Positions 35,390 through 48,434 are shown, numbered from the stretch's first letter. The stretch: DNA of 64,000 nucleotides from Cytidiella melzeri (GCA_022592445.1 JABYQR010000018.1:210732-274731), one strand, 5' to 3'. A program made the numbers and translations. Notes: generated from the sequence alone by a model not told the origin.

Positions 35390-36861
35390 TCACAACATCA
35401 GCCTGGACAGCTCAGCATCTAGTGAGCGAGGCGAAGGGTAATTTTCATCGCGCGAGACAGGACTTGACGGCATATCGAACTCTACGTCTCTGAAAATGGA
35501 CACCGACGATCAGTAAGCCGCAGTAAAGTCCACTAGCGCGTGAGCCAGAGAAGAATACGGGGCTTACTCCAGCATGAACCGTATCAAGCTTTTCTTCCAG
35601 GTTTTCGGGAGCCGAGACCGAATGAGCCTCTGGAGGGTCTTGCGCACGCCAGGCAAAAACGCCTCGAGCTCGACCGTCACCTTCTCGAGCTGCACCATCG
35701 ACGAGAGCAGGTCGTCGATCTGCTGCCATTGGATCTGCGGCTGGGTTTCGTAACTCTTTTCTGGGAGGTCGCGCATCGTGCTGGCGAACACAAGTTCGCG
35801 CACCTGCGGGGCATCACGCCGTATTGCGTCGAAGAGGATTTGAGCGTCAGCAGCTTCGAACCATGTCCAGAAGTCCGTGAAATGAATGGTGTGCAAACGG
35901 GGGCATGAACGGAGGTGTAAATCAGACCATGTCTCTCCTAACAAGTAGGCGTTTCAGATACCTCAGTTGGAAAGGCATGAGGAGATGATGACATACCCAT
36001 GAAGTGACGTAAATAGAGATGCAGGTGCTCGACGTCCACGCCCATGTGCTGGAGCAAGGTGCCGAACGTCCTTGCGTGGATAGGATAGCGCCAGTGAGTG
36101 CAGTGGACATCGCGAGGACGACTTTGCGACAGAAGTCCGAGCAGCAAGCCCACAGGCCGCGAAGAAAACCAACCTGATGGGTCGAAGGCGATGTCGAGCG
36201 AGCGTATGTCACGGCAGCATGTCGGAAAGCGTAGATCCTGTTGTAACTCCTGGTCAATCTTCAATTTCCTGCTGGTCATAAAGTAGACTGTATCCGTGGA
36301 GTCGATCACTGCTAGCACGTCAAGAAACAGCTGGACCGTGTTGGATGTTGAGGTCAGGTATATGATCTCGGAATGAAGGGATACCCAGGTGTGCTCGGCG
36401 CACAGCAAAGGACGATCGGAAGACGTTGACGTTGCCTCGGACCGTAATCCATCAAAAGCCAGGATCTGGCAGTCAGGAGAATTACCAGCCCTACGCGTAT
36501 GCCAAACGGCGAGAGTGTGCAATTGCGGTAAGGAGGAAACGACGGAGCGGAGACTTGGCGCGTCCAATTCGGTTGACCATGCGACGTCCAACCTTTGGAT
36601 ATAGCCTTGTAATGACGGTGATGACTCTAGAACCAGCTTCAGTGCCTCCAACCCGCCTCGCAGGCTCCGCGTTGTGGCATTCGGATACTCCTTGAATTCC
36701 CCGATGCGCACGCGGGCGTAGAGGTAACGCTGTGACGATGGTAGCCAGAAACGACACACTCTGGCACACGACGCCAGAGTATAATGGTGACAGCGGATGT
36801 AGTGGAATATATTGTCAATTATCTCCACGGGAAGGTGCAGAGTGTGTCGTTGAGGCTCCAT
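35390..36861 (-). CDS. F-box-like protein
   Basis: Exons 36861-35997, 35937-35568 and 35489-35390; 444 residues. The N terminus is the compact agaricomycete F-box form (LHLPVEIIDNIFHYIRCHHYTLASCARVCRFWLPSSQRYLYARVRI), followed by leucine-rich units (LQGYIQRLDVAW, LPQLHTLAVW, IRSLDIAFDPS, VEHLHLYLRHF, CPRLHTIHFTDFW). The start at 36861 is chosen because it opens the conserved frame; the open frame extends 85 codons upstream without family features. The last intron (35567-35490) uses a GTAAGC donor; without it the frame would stop one codon later. Belongs to a different F-box subgroup from the tandem pair at 27.6-32.2 kb. Confidence 0.8.
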
Positions 36862-39260
36862 GGACAGTGCAGCGAGTGCGTCTATGGAGGCGAGTCGAAG
36901 GCTGTGGAGAAACTGCCCAGCAGTCGGTTGTGATAGAGTAAAGTGACCTCTTGTTCGCCCAGTATTTAAGGCAGTCCAACCTAGACAGTTTGGAGATGGT
37001 GATAAACACGTGGCATCGATGAATAATGACTGATCAACGAGTTGGTTGACGAGAGCCATGCCCAGCACCGTGAACCGGCTAATTAAAACCAGCCTACGGT
37101 ATGCGATTGTGCACATACGGGTCGTCGTACCCTGTGATCTTCAACGGACTCTAGCCCGACTCCAGCCCAACTCGACTGTGCCGGAGCAGGGCTATTTAGT
37201 AGCTCAGGTGACAGGGAGTTGAACCATCTACATAACCAATTCCCATTGACGTGTACACAGTCACAAAACTGGATGATCCTGCAGCAAAGAGTGTTGTGGC
37301 ATCCATCGATGGCAGGGTCGGTCTTCCTGAGCAGATCGTGAGTCGTCAGACGATCCTATATTGAATACAGGAAGTCGGCACACCAAGCGACAAGCTTGAA
37401 CGTCCACCAGCAGCGGTTGGTCAAATGACGAGTCTATCGATGCATTGTGCTAAACTTGCCGGTATGCAGGTACCGGTGCAAAAAGAGGGTGTACCGGAAT
37501 TGCTCCCTTGCCACCCCCGCACTGTACATCGGAGTTGGTCCCCTAGTACAGCAGTGGGACTATTGAGGGGCTGGAACATTGTCAACATAGGAGCCAGCAT
37601 TACGCTGACGCGAGCTCTAGATTCTGGGCGGGAACGTGCATTTGAAGCTATTAGTCCAGGGCCGAACATACGCTGCAACCATCGATCAAGAAAACAAACG
37701 GGAAAGTGCTTGTCGCCGAATAATTAAGAATAGACACGCACCGAAAGTTTAAAGACGAAGTCAATCTGGCCGCATCTCCGTGCTCATGCTCGGAACTGAG
37801 GAATCTCATTTCCCTGGGCAGTGCACAATGGAACATGAGCGTAATCATGTGGTTGAAGGCCCTCATGAGCGAGGACTGAAAAATGAACGTCTACTGGAGT
37901 CAGAGCTGAAATAGGTTTTGTCAAAGAGGATACACCTACCCGAATTTAGGCATGGCGATGCCAAAGTTGCAGGTCACGGTGGTGGTGGTGGCAGAGCACG
38001 AACCTAGTTGTCGAATGCGGCATGACGGCAAGTGCTGGCGGAGTAATCGGCAATCTGCGCTCCCGTGCCGCTTGGACGACCGACGAAAGTTGTCTACTTC
38101 CTACCAGGCCGTTGCTGCCAGTGCAGTTGAGCATTCACATACCACGCCGCTCCGTCTCAGGGTCGACTATAACTGCACATATGACCCAGCCTCATAGAAC
38201 GGTATGAGACCATTGCTAACTTGAACCTGCCGACAGTTCAGTCCGGCGACGGTTAAAGTCCCGTAGCGAGAGCTGCATGTTCTGCGCATGCAACATCACA
38301 CGACCATACACCCAAGCATATTTTACCTTCTTACCCTCAATGATTACATCTGCAGTTGAGTAATTCACCGGCTAGCATCATCCGACCTCAGTTAGGCCCT
38401 CACCAATGCAGCTGCGATGGGAGCCACTGAGTGCAAGGCAGAGGTGTTCCAGATTACTACTTTCGTTTCAAAACCACGATGGTCGAATTTGCAGCGTTAT
38501 CCCACAGGCAATCTTCTAGTTGCCCTTGTGTGAAGATAGCTGCCTCACACAATCTCTCAACCACTAACCTAGCTTTCCAAGTGACAGCGGAGCGGCTGCG
38601 GTGAGCCCTCTTTCTAAAACAACATCGCAACACACGTCAATATACTCAATCAATCAAAATAGCACTTGTGGGTTTTTTTAAGGTATGTATGGTTTGTTGA
38701 TTGGCTTGACAAACCACTGAAAGGTTGGTGCCGCCATCGTGTGAATGACGAGCGCATGCATATGCCACCATTGGATCTCTTGGCACGGTGAGATATTTCT
38801 CACCTTTCTCAACTTTGGCACGAATTCTCACATACACATTACGAACTGCTGGTTACATCACTCGGACGAATAGAGCCGGATGAACTTCTCTGTTCCAGTG
38901 TGAGAAATGACACGTCGTACATAGCCAGTGTCTTCACGTGTGTGAAGTTGTATCGAAAGCTGGCTGGCAGGACAGCTTAGTGCTAGGTGCGTACAACATA
39001 TCCAAGCCCTTGAGCCTTACTCTCATACACCAGCCACCAATTGCACATACTGCTGCTCTTCGGGATACACTTTTGAGCACCATCTCTGCGGTGTAGATGC
39101 TTTTACGCCACGCGAGCAAATACTACCTACTGTACATCGTGGGTGAGTATGCTGTCAAACAGATCGTTATCTACCATTCCAGCGTCTCCGGGCAGTATTC
39201 CCGGGCCATCCTTCCTCGCCGTCTGTGCACAGGAGCCCTTGTCTCCCATGAACTTGCACA
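36862..39260. other. Intergenic, 2.4 kb, no gene recognised
   Basis: Contains the promoter of the F-box gene (minus) and of the EF-hand gene (plus). Open frames are under 110 codons and show no motifs. A GGTGGTGGTGG run occurs near 37,979 and a T7 run near 38,673. I see no terminal repeats. Confidence 0.45.
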
Positions 39261-42200
39261 ATGAAGAGACTCTTCACGAAACCTGGGGCGAGATCACCGA
39301 TTTCAAGCGTCATGATGAAGTCGGCAGGGCGTAGAGCGAAGAAGGTGGCTAAAATCATGGCACTGTCTGCTCCCGGTACGGCCCTCGCAGACTTCACAGC
39401 TGATAGGTTAGCTGACTTGTGGCGGCTCAAGCACCAGGCTCTCCGCCCAAAACGAAACTAGAAGGGGCCCACCATGGCTCGGATTTGGACTTCGCTCAGG
39501 CTGCCCAGACATCTACTAGGGATGTTGTCGCACGAAAGGCCTTGGAAGGTACGAGTATCCTAACATTTGGCAAGATATACGAGATCTGATTTGACTTTGG
39601 CAGGGAAACGAGTACTAGGTATCGCAGAAGTCTTGATAGAGGATCTCTTAGAACCCGTCAAGGAGGTTGCGAAGTTGTTAGAGGCTATTTCGTCGGCTCA
39701 CCCAGCGACCAAGGTGCGATATGCTATTCCACTAAACCTGCATCACTCACACAGGGACCGCTATTACAAAGGCTCTCGCAGGCCTTGTCAAAGTATGTGT
39801 GTTGACCATAGAGTAATTGCCAGAGTCTGACGCGATGGTTGGATATAACAGGTCGTGGTCAAAATGGAAATATCCCGTCGTGACAACGAGAAACAGATTG
39901 TCGCTGTGCTCTACTCTATGGTCAATGTCCTCCGCACGTTACTTTGTTTGGGCGTGAAGACTAACTTCTCAGCCCACAGACTTCTATGCTTTTCCTCCTT
40001 CAGGAATGTACATCAATGTTGGACAACAAGTCTCACCTGCACGGCAAGCTTCAGGATTGTCTGCAAGATATGTATAATACAATCCGAGATTTTAGTACGC
40101 GCCAGCATGACTATCGCGCTAATATCATGTTTAAAATTCGATGTATACGAACAGGTAACTTCTGCGAGTACGATGATTTTCTCCCTTTAGTGATGATCTG
40201 GCTCTGACTTCCGCGACACAAGCTTTTACTACTCCCAAAGACTCATTGGTACAATGTCTACTCTTGCACTGCGTCGAGAGTAGCTCACATTATTTCTGAT
40301 TTTCGAATTCATGCAGTCAGAGCTATCCGCTCCGGAGACTACCGCTCGAAGCTTAAAGCATTTGCCAGTCGATTTGAGGATCAGAAGAAAGACTTGCAAG
40401 TTCTCATCGGGACCAAAACAGTTTGGACTGTGATGAACATTCAGGCAGACTTGCAAGACGTCATTCGCTATTTGGATGATAAATCTGCTCTAGAGAAGAA
40501 AGCTGAGGCCTGTATCAAGGATATGGGAGGGCTTCATTTTGTTCTTGATGTGAGCAGTGCACTTTTCCTGCTTATAACATGAACATAGTATACATTCATG
40601 ATCATCGAAGGATACCGAGGCCTTGGACAAATTTGCCGAACGGATGGGCGAGAAAATCGACGCAGGCTGTAGACAAGCTCTCAAGGAAGATTTGTCGGAG
40701 GCTTTAAAGTCTAATGAGTACATCAAGCGTAATCATGATTTTATTTGCAGACAAACTTACACAGAACTACACAGATTGTTGTACAACGAGAAGTTCGGAG
40801 ATCTGTCTAGAAAATTACGGGACGCGGCGTATGATATTCTCGAGAAGGTAATGCACAATAATATTCAGTAATATCCGTTGGCTCACTTATCCTACTTAGC
40901 TGAATGAAGGTCCTCATGCGTACATCGAAGATGATCATATCAAGTCCGTCTGGAAGGGTGCGTACAGCCAAGGGATTTCGATTCACGCTGATATTCTACA
41001 ATGCATCACCGCAGAATTAGGTCCTCGCATCAGCACCAAGACCAGAGTGTTCTTAGACGGTAAATTGGCTGCACTCATTGATTCGCGCACTTGCTCATAT
41101 CGCCCCCCACTTCCAAACTTAGCCCTTTATGTTTACTTCAACCGCATCTTCCGCAACCATGAGCACGAGACAGGAAAACCTCATCGGGACACATGGACTT
41201 TGCACTTCTTGTCAAAAATCATTTGTGAGTCCTTACATAACTAGCTGTGCGTTATGATAAGTAACTGACTACAAATTGGCTGGCAGTCTATAGGGCCATC
41301 GGCGAGCGGCTTGACGAGGATTCAAGCGGATTTGTCTCGGTGCATGAGGTGCTCTTTAGGCAATCTTCGCCTGCTCGTTGAAAGATGTCACTGAAATGAA
41401 TATCTATATTACTAGGTAAATAGCTTTTTCAATGCCAGGCCTTCTGGACAAGATTGGAGCGTTGCGGCGTGGGTTGCGTTGTACGTATATCCTGCGCCGT
41501 CACTCTACTTGAATTTCTTGGCTAAATGCTCTTCAGTTGGGCAGCAGGCCCTTATATGGTAGACGTCCAATCAGTAATCGTTGCCACACAATTTTATTGG
41601 AACGTTACTTACGCTATTACTTGAATTTCTGCAGACACCAATGCGTGATACGCAAAATGATACGCGAGCTTCGCTCACTAGAGAGCTCTGTCCTTCCAAG
41701 TAACACGCGACGTGTGCAATACTTTTCTCAGATTATCAAGAAGCTGAAGATGATCGAGATTTATAACAATGTCCTGGAGTACTATGGCGAATCGGAGGAC
41801 AACGAAGTATATGATTCACTTCGGGACCTGCGGACCAGGTGGAGGAAACACGAAATGGCTCGTCTTCGTGCCAAACTGGACGGAACAGGTTATTTACTTC
41901 CGGACGTGAAGGCCGCTGTGAAAATTACAGATGGGCAGCCTCTCGAACAGGTGCGTATCCTGTGGCCCTCGACTGAATCGTCGCATTGAGATGCCAAACT
42001 GCCTCATTTCGCCCAGTCTATTATGTGCCTTGTTTCGTTACTCCTACACCGACACCTGAAGATCGTCAAGCTCGCGACTGTTCAGGCTGTATCTGTGAAA
42101 GAGTTCCAAAGTATGCGGGATACTTGAGAAGTGTTGTTCACCGCGCTCGAAAAACGCATGGACACTCTCGTGGAGATTTGGCGTCAGCAGCGCCTGGATG

Positions 42201-43072
42201 TTTCAAATCAGCTCGAGTGCTATTGTGGTGGAATTTTTGAAGACTGGTATTTGTGGGTTCGTACTCAGCCTTCCACGCCTCATTTTCCACTGACATACGA
42301 CTCGGACCATGCTCATAGAAACAGAAGAGAAGGAAAGGGGCGGACAAGGAAGAAGGCAACGAAGTTGTAGGGGCAGATGATGGGTATGAACACTCTGAAG
42401 ACGAAGAGGAAGGTCCAGCACGAGAAATTGAAGACTCAGCGACCACGTCTGGTACCTCTGAGCATACAAGCACCGTCACTAGCCTCACGCGCCGCGCCAA
42501 CGATGCTCTATCACATTACGCGCGCCTTCTACTCTACCCGGCTCCCACAGACGTGGAAGACGACTCGGCACTGCTGATTGAAGATATAGAAACGGAAGGC
42601 GATGGGATCGGTGCCAGTGTAGGTCGTGGGACTGTGTACTGAGTATGTTGCTGCTGACTATAATCAGGAGAACGCGTTGATGTCCAAGGCACTTGAGCGC
42701 ATGGAACGCGCTCAAGCAAGCACAGAATCTAGAGCGGCGTCAGTAGACAAACTCGCGGAGAAGATCTCATTAGTGGAAAACCAACAGCGGCAGATTTTAT
42801 CCGCGCTGCAGCATCTCCTGCGTCGTCGCCCGGCGGGTGCTACCACCACCATTGCGATGGACGACCCGATGGATGTGGATGATCTTCCGGAAGCAGTCCG
42901 CCCCAGCTACAAGAGATCGTCGGAGGGCGACGATGTCAGGGCGTCGAAGCGGAGTCGGACTGATAGTCCTGCAAATTCGGCATACCAAACCCCAACGAGG
43001 TCTATGCCCCCGAATGGCCAGCTTATGACGCCTCTATCACCTCCGGTAATGACAAAGCGAAAGAGGTCGTAA
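39261..43072 (+). CDS. Large EF-hand-containing helical protein; frame broken by an in-frame TGA
   Basis: Many short exons on one strand: 39261 (or 39312)-39375, 39432-39548, 39604-39713, 39755-39796, 39852-39937, 39973 to about 40,080 or beyond, an unresolved part to about 40,320, then to 40549, 40611-40847, 40900-40957, 41015-41224, 41287-41348, 41416-41480, 41537-41603, 41669-41950, 42017-42256, 42319-42618 and 42668-43072. Most of the chain is alpha-helical. A single canonical 12-residue EF-hand loop, DEDSSGFVSVHE, is encoded at about 41,312-41,348, preceded by a Tyr/Arg helix (FYRAIGERL) and followed by SFFNARPSGQDWSVAAW. This arrangement is seen in a fungal EF-hand family of unknown function. 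The C terminus has a coiled coil (ALERMERAQASTESRAASVDKL) and basic nuclear-type KRKR runs. At 42,125-42,127 an in-frame TGA interrupts an otherwise continuous exon. It is either a pseudogenising mutation, a sequence error, or an unseen splice. Confidence 0.65.
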
Positions 43073-43290
43073 GTATGTTGTACAGTACTAGTTTGTCACG
43101 GTTTCGGCGGTGCAAAATGCGAGTCGTGACAGAGAACGCGTGACGAACGCGACATGTCACGCGAATGGATCGATCATTGGGCGTTTACTGTACGAGTCAG
43201 CTCAAAAATTGTATGTTTCAAATTTCGCACCATGATTGTGGACAGAACCCATTGCCTTTGCTTTCAACCTCCATCCCCTACGAGCGAAAA

Positions 43291-45920
43291 ATGGCACCGT
43301 TGGCACACCCATCCATCAAAGGTATGCTACCTCAGAAAAGGGTGACTAGACCAGACTCAACGCCGTTTTGTAGACGGCTGGTTCCGCGAGATATCGTCGC
43401 AATGGCCGGGTCAAGCGATGACACTGAAAGTCGAGCGCATCTTGCACGTTGAAAAGTCCAAGTTTCAGGACGTCCTTGTGTTCCGCTCAACGACCTATGG
43501 CACCGTCCTTGTCCTCGATGGGGTCATCCAGTGCACAGAGCGTGACGAGTTTTCCTACCAGGAGATGATCTCCCATCTTCCTCTCGCTTCCCACCCGAAC
43601 CCGGAACGGGTGCTGGTCATCGGTGGAGGCGATGGCGGCGTAGTTAGAGAGGTCCTCAAGCACGATGCAGTCAAGAAAGTTGTTCTCGTCGATATCGATG
43701 AAGCTGTGGTACGCGTCTCAAAGCAATACCTCCCACACATGTCCAAGCTCCTTGACGACCCACGAGTGACCGTTCACATTGGCGACGGCTTCAAGTATCT
43801 TGCCGATGCTGCAGCTGCGGGCGACTCTTCTCTGTACGATGTCATCGTCACTGATTCCTCGGATCCCGTCGGTCCTGCCGAGTCTCTTTTCCAGGCGCCG
43901 TACTTCCAGCTCCTCCACAATGCCCTCGCACCTGGCGGCACGATCTCAACTCAGGGAGAGTGCCAGTGGCTCCATGTGCCTCTGATCACTGAGCTGCTCA
44001 AATCGACTCGCAAGATCTACGCTCAGAGCACGTATGCTTTTACCACCATCCCTACATACCCGTCAGGTCAGATCGGCTTCATCATTGCCTCGAAAGACGG
44101 TGAACGGGACCTGACAAAGCCGCTCCGCAAGGTGCCTAACACGAGGTACTACAATGAGAAGGTGCACAGTGCTGCATTCGTGCTTCCCGAGTTTGTACGG
44201 GCTCGTTTGGAGGACGGAAAGGACTTGAAGGCTGAATTCAGCGAGGTGCCTTCGAAATGGACTGCCAAGTCTGATGGAAAGGAGAAGACAGTGTTGCTTC
44301 TCGGCAGCGGATTCGTTGCTAAGCCTGCTGCTGAATATATTCTCAGGAACAAGAAGAACAAGTTGATCGTCGGTATGTCCCTCGTCCAGTTGCTGGAGAG
44401 TCATGCCATTGACATACCTTGAAAACAGCCTGCCGCACCCTGACCACTGCCGAGTCTTTCGTCTCACAATTCGCGTCTCCCAATGCCTCTGCCATCTCCC
44501 TAGACGTCTGTTCTTCATCTGCTCTTGAAAATGCCATCGAAAGCCACTCCGTAGACCTCGTCGTATCCCTCATTCCTTATACACACCACGCAGATGTCAT
44601 CAAAGCTGCCATCTCTGTGACCAACAAGCGTAGCTCGCCAGTACACGTTGTCACTACTAGCTATGTGAGCCAGGCAATGAAGGCCCTCGAAGAAGAGGCA
44701 AAGAAGGCTGGTGTCGTTGTCATGAATGAAATTGGCCTTGACCCCGGTATTGACCACTTGTACGCGGTCAAGACTATCAGCGAGGTTCACGAGAAAGGTG
44801 GAAAGGTATTGCAATACAACACCCTCTGCGTTATGATATAGCTGACCACTTAATTTCTACCCCTCACTTCAGATCAAAGAATTCTACTCTTACTGCGGTG
44901 GTCTTCCCGCTCCCGAATGCTCTGGAAATCCGCTAGGCTACAAATTCTCCTGGTCAAGCCGAGGCGTCCTCCTTGCTCTCCTGAACAACGCATCCTTCAT
45001 CCAAAACTCACAAAAGCTGTCTGTACCAGGCTCCGAGCTCATGCAACACGCAAGACCATACTATATCTCCCCTGCCTTCGCGTTTGTCGCCTACCCGAAC
45101 AGGGACTCAACGCCGTTCAGGGAATGGTACAAGATCGACGGGGAGGGCGAGGGCCAAACTGTTGTCCGCGGGACGTTGAGGTACCAAGGGTTCCCCGAAT
45201 TCATCGCTGTTTTGGTCGAACTTGGCTTGCTCGATGGAGAGGAGAAGGCGTGGTTAAAGGAAGCTGCAGCGGAGCAATGGACGTGGGCCAAGGTGACGCA
45301 GAAACTACTGGGCGCAGCTGATGACAAGGAGAGGTACGTCCTTTTAATTATATACAAAGAGAACAAATGAGCCGACTGAGTTGTCTTTGTGGATTTAGCA
45401 CCCTCATTTCGAGTGTCACCTCCCGCGTCACTTTCCCCTCCTCATCTGAGCAGTCCCGCATCATCTCCGGGCTCAAGTGGATCGGTCTTTTCTCCTTCAC
45501 GCCCGTCGCTGTTCGAGGCAACAACCTTCTTGACACGCTCTGCGCTCGTTTGGAACAGCTGATGAAGTATGAAGACGGAGAACGCGACCTTGTCATGCTG
45601 CAGCACAAGTTCATCGTGGAATGGAGGGACGGTAGTACAGTACGTTTCAATTTCCTCAATGTGCTCATTTGCTTACAAAATGTTGTTCCTTCGCAAAACA
45701 GGATACGATCACCTCCACCCTAGAAGCCTACGGCATTCCACAAGGCGACAGCGCCATGGCGACGACTGTCGGCGTCCCCTGCGGTATTGCCGTCCAGCTC
45801 GTTCTGGATGGTGTCATTGCCACTCCAGGCATCCTCGCCCCATACACTCCAGAGATCTGCGATCCTCTGAGGGAGATTCTGGAGAGCGAGGGCCTTGGAT
45901 TAATCGAGAAGGTCTTGTAG
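43291..45920 (+). CDS. SPE3-LYS9: Bifunctional spermidine synthase / saccharopine dehydrogenase (L-glutamate-forming)
   Basis: Two enzymes in one chain: spermidine synthase transfers an aminopropyl group to putrescine, and the C-terminal saccharopine reductase makes saccharopine in the fungal alpha-aminoadipate lysine pathway. Exons 43291-43321, 43374-44372, 44429-44805, 44873-45333, 45399-45639 and 45702-45920; 775 residues. Residues 1-300 show the spermidine synthase signature: [51 protein letters not shown] and QGECQWLH. Residues from about 314 show a Rossmann start [12 protein letters not shown], then [56 protein letters not shown] and the C-terminal [14 protein letters not shown]. The fusion is known from Basidiomycota and supports the assignment of the genome. 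No intervening stop or splice option separates the two halves. Confidence 0.95.
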
Positions 45921-46303
45921 GTTATGTCGCTGTCCGAGAGGTCTGCGCCTTTGAGAACCGTGGTTGGTTCAGCGGGTTAGACCTGAGATAGAAACTGAAG
46001 AAAATGTACCATAGATCTCGCCAAGACCACAAAAACGCTCGTCCCTGCCGCGGTCATACGCACACAAAGTACGAGAACGCAGACGCATGTACATGAATCA
46101 TATCCCGTGTAGTATCACAATCTCGCTTTCGAAGCAGAGCGTGTTGAGAGCACGTGCGCCGTGACTGCAGTATCACTGTGATACACCACAAAGCATTTTG
46201 CGTCGCATGTCGTTTATGCTGGTGCGATCCGAGCCCTTGTCTGCCCTTCGCCCGACGTCATATGCAGCACAACTGCTTCGTCCGTCTCCACCTCCCGCCA
46301 GCA

Positions 46304-46310
46304 TATATAA
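46304..46310 (+). promoter_or_regulatory. TATA box of the ADH6-like gene
   Basis: TATATAA, followed by a CT-rich leader (46,370-46,400), lies 101 bp upstream of the ATG at 46405. Confidence 0.55.
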
Positions 46311-46404
46311 GTATGCGAGGGCGAGCTCGGAACCTCGAACTTCATCCCTTTACCACTTTTCGCCCCAAATTGCCTTGCTGACTTTGCCCGCTTACTCTGC
46401 GCAG

Positions 46405-47674
46405 ATGTCGAAACCAGAGGTCGATTTCAAAGGGTACGCCCTCACTGGTAGGTTCTTCTTCGTTGGGGAACTTGCACATTAGACGCACCGTCAACATACG
46501 CTCATGCCATGCCGCGTTCCATATGTCTGACAGACCCAAAGAACTTCACCGAGCTCAAAGTCACCTCCTTCAAACCTAAAGCCTTCACTGCCAATGACGT
46601 AGAGATTGCCATCACCCACTGCGGTGTCTGTGGCTCCGACGTCCACACACTTAAGCAAGGCTGGGGCGAGAGCAAGCTCCCTCTTGTCGTCGGACACGAG
46701 ATTGTCGGAACCGCAACCCGCGTGGGTGATAACGTCAAAAGTATCAAGGTTGGCGATCGCGTCGGGGTCGGTGCTCAGATCGGGTCGTGCATGCAGTGCA
46801 GACAGTGTCAAGATGGATATGAGAACTATTGTCCGCAAATGATCAATACCTACGCAGGTTTTTCTTCTTGATAGCAGTCTTGATGAGCGTTAACGGGTTT
46901 GTGTAACTTAGAATGGAGAGTACCCGGACGGGATCGTCTCCCAGGGAGGGTACTCCACTGCTATTCGCGCCCACGAACAGTTCGTCTTTCCGATCCCCAA
47001 GGGCCTCGAGTCGCGCTACGCCGCGTCTATGTTATGCGCAGGTTTGACAGTCTACTCGCCGCTTAAAGTCAACGGCTGCGGCCCTGGCAAAAAGGTCGGT
47101 GTCGTCGGCATCGGAGGTCTTGGTCATTACGCCATTCTCTTCGCCAAAGCACTTGGTGCGGAGGTATGGGCTTTTACGCACTCTGAAAGCAAGTTGGACG
47201 ACGCAAAAAAGCTCGGCGCGGATCATGTTTCCAACACTAATGACGAGGTCAGCGATCCGTTTGGTTCCAACTCGAAGAAACTACTCATATCAGCAACCAC
47301 AGAACTTTGCGGAAGCTCTGAAAGGCATGCTTGACATCATCGTTACGACCATGGACGCGACGCCTTCTCTACCTATCAAAGAGTTCCTCAGTATGCTGTA
47401 TGTCCACGGCCGGCTCATCAACGTAGGCATTCCCGACATGGATAAACCCCTGCCCACTATGCACGCGTTTGATCTGGTGCCGAATGGAGCATATATCAGC
47501 GGGTCGCGGATCGGGAGTAAGCAGGAATGCTTGGAGATGCTGCAGCTAGCTGCCACCAAAGGCGTGAAGCCGTGGATTGAGGAGCTGCCGATGAAGGAGG
47601 TGGCGAGGGCTATTGAGGGAGTTGGGAACAATCAGGTCAGGTACCGGTATGTGCTAACGCAGGATTTGGCGTGA
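46405..47674 (+). CDS. NADP-dependent alcohol dehydrogenase, cinnamyl-alcohol dehydrogenase (ADH6) family
   Basis: Zinc medium-chain dehydrogenase reducing a broad range of aldehydes. Exons 46405-46447, 46534-46853, 46912-47247 and 47294-47674; 359 residues, the family norm. Catalytic zinc motif THCGVCGSDVHTL, GHE, and the structural-zinc cluster C-x2-C-x2-C-x7-C (beginning CMQCRQCQDG). NADP-binding GIGGLGHYAI is present, followed by the family block SESKLDDAKKLGADH, MDATPSLPIKEFLSML and ISGSRIGSKQECLEML. The second intron must use a GC donor (TAC then GCAGGT at 46854) to give the conserved TYN-(x)2-YPDG; the nearby GT at 46858-46859 leaves the wrong phase. Likely role in aldehyde detoxification or aromatic alcohol metabolism; substrate inferred only from family. 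Confidence 0.92.
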
Positions 47675-48434
47675 GCTGTGATGGCAAGTCAGGATATAGA
47701 ATTCCGTGTGGGTGAACTGTTGTAGGATAGACCCTTCGATAAAGGTGGTCAGGTCAACCAGGACAGAGCGATGTACAAGTAAATCATTTGCGAGATACTT
47801 GCGGTAAATCTAACAACCTTACGGGTAGCATTTTCATGGTCAATAAGAACATAAGCATCCGATGGTCGGTGAATGTGCGTACGAAGCGGTAAGTAAAGTC
47901 TGACCAGCCGGTTCTGTTCTGCGGTTACTATCGTTGATGCAGTGTTCGTAAACGCCTGTTTTTACGAACACTAGTACTTTCGATACTTGCGCACGTCCGA
48001 ATATTCTAAGTATACTGTGAGCAATAAAGGACGACTATAGCGTTATTTTGGTGTAAGAAAAGTACTGTAAATGCGAGGGATGAAGTCGGTAGAGACAAAG
48101 CAGTGAGTTTCTGTACTTTACTCAGATTGATGGATAGAGATTCTGACTGATGTACTGCATATTTTATGACCGTCTTGCAGAAGCAAAGTGACTAATATTG
48201 CATTGAAAGCTGCTCCAGCAGCCCGATTGCTCTGTGTACATGTGTAGAGTAGTTTTTACGAACAATATCGAGACATGCGTGACTTTGAGACCGAGCGCAG
48301 TTGACCACCTCGAAACTGGCAAGTGCCAAGGGAGCCCAGCTAGGGGTCTCTCGCGTCAGGAATCCTTCCAGACGTACCACAGCGAGTGCTGTGAACAGCG
48401 TGTGCTGTTAAGTGTAGTGTTCTACACGGTGGTT
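47675..48434. other. Intergenic, no gene recognised
   Basis: Sequence between the last recognisable host gene and the transposon nest. Open frames are short, and no terminal repeat was seen. Confidence 0.5.

Noticed and set aside
41604..41634. 31-nt intron in the EF-hand gene
   Set aside because: Too short and leaves the wrong phase. The 65-nt interval to 41668 gives normal length and a continuous helical frame.
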